The notes under the pieces are model-generated. The model was not told where the DNA came from. It saw only the letters and a list, made by a program, of their open reading frames with translations, and did no database searches. Below, one piece after another: positions 63,417-64,000 of a DNA stretch of 64,000 bases. A program made the position numbers and the translations under genes. The number at the start of each line of letters is the position of its first letter. Position 1 is the stretch's first letter. The DNA comes from Kofleriaceae bacterium (GTDB lineage: Bacteria; Myxococcota_A; Polyangia; Haliangiales; Haliangiaceae), in assembly GCA_025357755.1 (NCBI GenBank), contig JANXOP010000380.1, positions 35,972-99,971 on the forward strand, given 5' to 3'.

Positions 63417-63828
63417 ATGATGCTCGGCTCGAGCAGCGGCCACTACCTCGCCATCCGTGCGACGGGCGCGAATGCCGACGGATGGGTCTACGCCTCGGCG
63501 GACGTACGGATCGGTGGATTTTAGCGGCCACGTAGCGGGCAACTTGCGAGTAGTGGAGCTCGAGACGCTTCGCACGGAGCTTCGACGGCTTCACGAGACC
63601 CTTGCAGGTGAAGTGATCTTCGAGCCTCTCGACGGCTGGATCGCAATTCGGTTCGTGGGGGACGGGCGAGGGCACATCGGCGTGCAGGCTCGATTGGACG
63701 ATTCACCCGGAATTGGGAACACGCTCAGCTTCGCGCTGACGAGCCTCGACCAGACCGACTTGCCCGGAGTTCTGGCTTCGATCGACCACATGATCGCCGA
63801 CGCCAAGATCGACGCTCGAGAACCCTGA
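63417..63828 (+). pseudogene. WapI-like (immunity-type) protein with one-base frameshift
   Basis: The first frame from ATG 63417 reads 'MMLGSSSGHYLAIRATGANA' and 'WVYASADVRIGGF' and stops at a TAG (63522-63524). The protein continues in the +1 frame as 'FSGHVAGNLRVVELETLRTE', 'LAGEVIFEPLDGWIAIRFVG', 'ARLDDSPGIGNTLSFAL' to 63828. Removing one T from the TTTT run at 63519-63522 joins both parts into one ~136-residue protein. The pattern resembles WapI-family immunity proteins. It is either a real frameshift or a sequencing error. Confidence 0.65.
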
Positions 63829-63872
63829 CCGAGAGTCCCGCTCGTCTCGAGCGCCACGCAGTTCGCCTGACG

Positions 63873-64000
63873 CTAACCTACATGCGCCGCTTTTCGGCGA
63901 GCCGCGAAGCCGACGAGGCCGAGCGCGAGCAGGAGGCCGTTGCCGGAGCTGGCGACCGAGCAGCCGCCGTGGTCCTCGCAGGTGAAGCTGCCGGGCGTGT
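63873..64000 (-). CDS. 3' end of a surface protein with MYXO-CTERM-like sorting tail
   Basis: Only the last ~41 codons are in the window. They read 'FTCEDHGGCSVASSGNGLLL', then 'ALGLVGFAARRKAAHVG' before a TAG at 63873-63875: a Gly-Cys motif, one hydrophobic helix and a basic tail. This is the tripartite MYXO-CTERM form, used for anchoring and sorting of surface proteins in Myxococcota. Confidence 0.8.
   Translation of the reverse strand, partial: TPGSFTCEDHGGCSVASSGNGLLLALGLVGFAARRKAAHVG

Overview
The window is high-GC bacterial DNA (roughly two thirds G+C by eye) and most likely comes from a Myxococcota genome, probably of the Haliangium/Kofleriaceae/Polyangia type. The grounds are a MYXO-CTERM-like sorting tail on the last partial gene (63873-64000) and another inside the giant gene at 12058; three membrane Ser/Thr kinases, two of them with TPR ectodomains; two sigma/kinase pairs; and many short lipoproteins with low-complexity Asp/Ala/Pro linkers. 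This lineage is an inference from gene content. No rRNA is present. The only RNA gene is tRNA-His at 46050-46126.

Layout. 1-6.5 kb: a partial beta-propeller-like protein, an ECF sigma factor divergent from a TPR Ser/Thr kinase, a secreted triplicated-repeat protein and a membrane protein. 6.5-10.8 kb: a BlaI-type repressor and a BlaR-like M56 protease fused to a penicillin-binding transpeptidase domain, with two perfect palindromes upstream, followed by a LysR/lipoprotein divergent pair. 11-17.7 kb: a C-type lectin lipoprotein and a 1866-residue surface protein that runs in frame into an OmpA-type outer-membrane protein. 17.7-18.8 kb: decayed gene fragments. 18.8-24.3 kb: small secreted proteins, a very long pentapeptide-repeat protein, and a BLUF blue-light sensor divergent from a GAF histidine kinase. 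24.3-31.2 kb: two hypothetical genes and a four-gene minus-strand operon (DUF4159, VWA/GATase-like membrane protein, two hypothetical proteins). 31.2-38.2 kb: zinc ribbon, outer-membrane protein, methyltransferase, a sigma factor coupled to a zinc-finger kinase, a HAD phosphatase and a LigD-like protein whose ligase domain has lost its catalytic residues. 38.2-45.7 kb: a urate degradation cluster (PuuD, allantoinase, an allantoicase-OHCU decarboxylase fusion, HIU hydrolase, and a citrate-lyase-like enzyme). 45.8-51.6 kb: tRNA-His, gene remnants, an Hsp90-family/TPR gene pair, and a TetR gene whose 5' end is joined to an IS630-type fragment. 51.7-58.9 kb: a third kinase, a pectinacetylesterase-like lipoprotein, RNase PH, an RdgB-lipoprotein in-frame fusion and a hexapeptide-repeat lipoprotein. 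58.9-64 kb: an ECF sigma factor fused through a membrane segment to nine carboxypeptidase-regulatory-like repeats and a PDZ domain, followed by a decayed copy of its own promoter and 5' end, then truncated or frameshifted genes.

Main themes. Signalling genes dominate: three sigma factors, one of them membrane-tethered, three Ser/Thr kinases, a histidine kinase, a BLUF protein and a beta-lactam-type sensor. The metabolic centre is urate to ureidoglycolate. Twice in this window (15982 and 56997) the basic C-terminal tail of one protein is, in the same reading frame, the n-region of a complete signal peptide for a second protein, with an ATG exactly at its start. The sigma-TM-repeat-PDZ protein, the pseudo-ligase LigD protein and the BlaR-PBP protein are the most unusual architectures.
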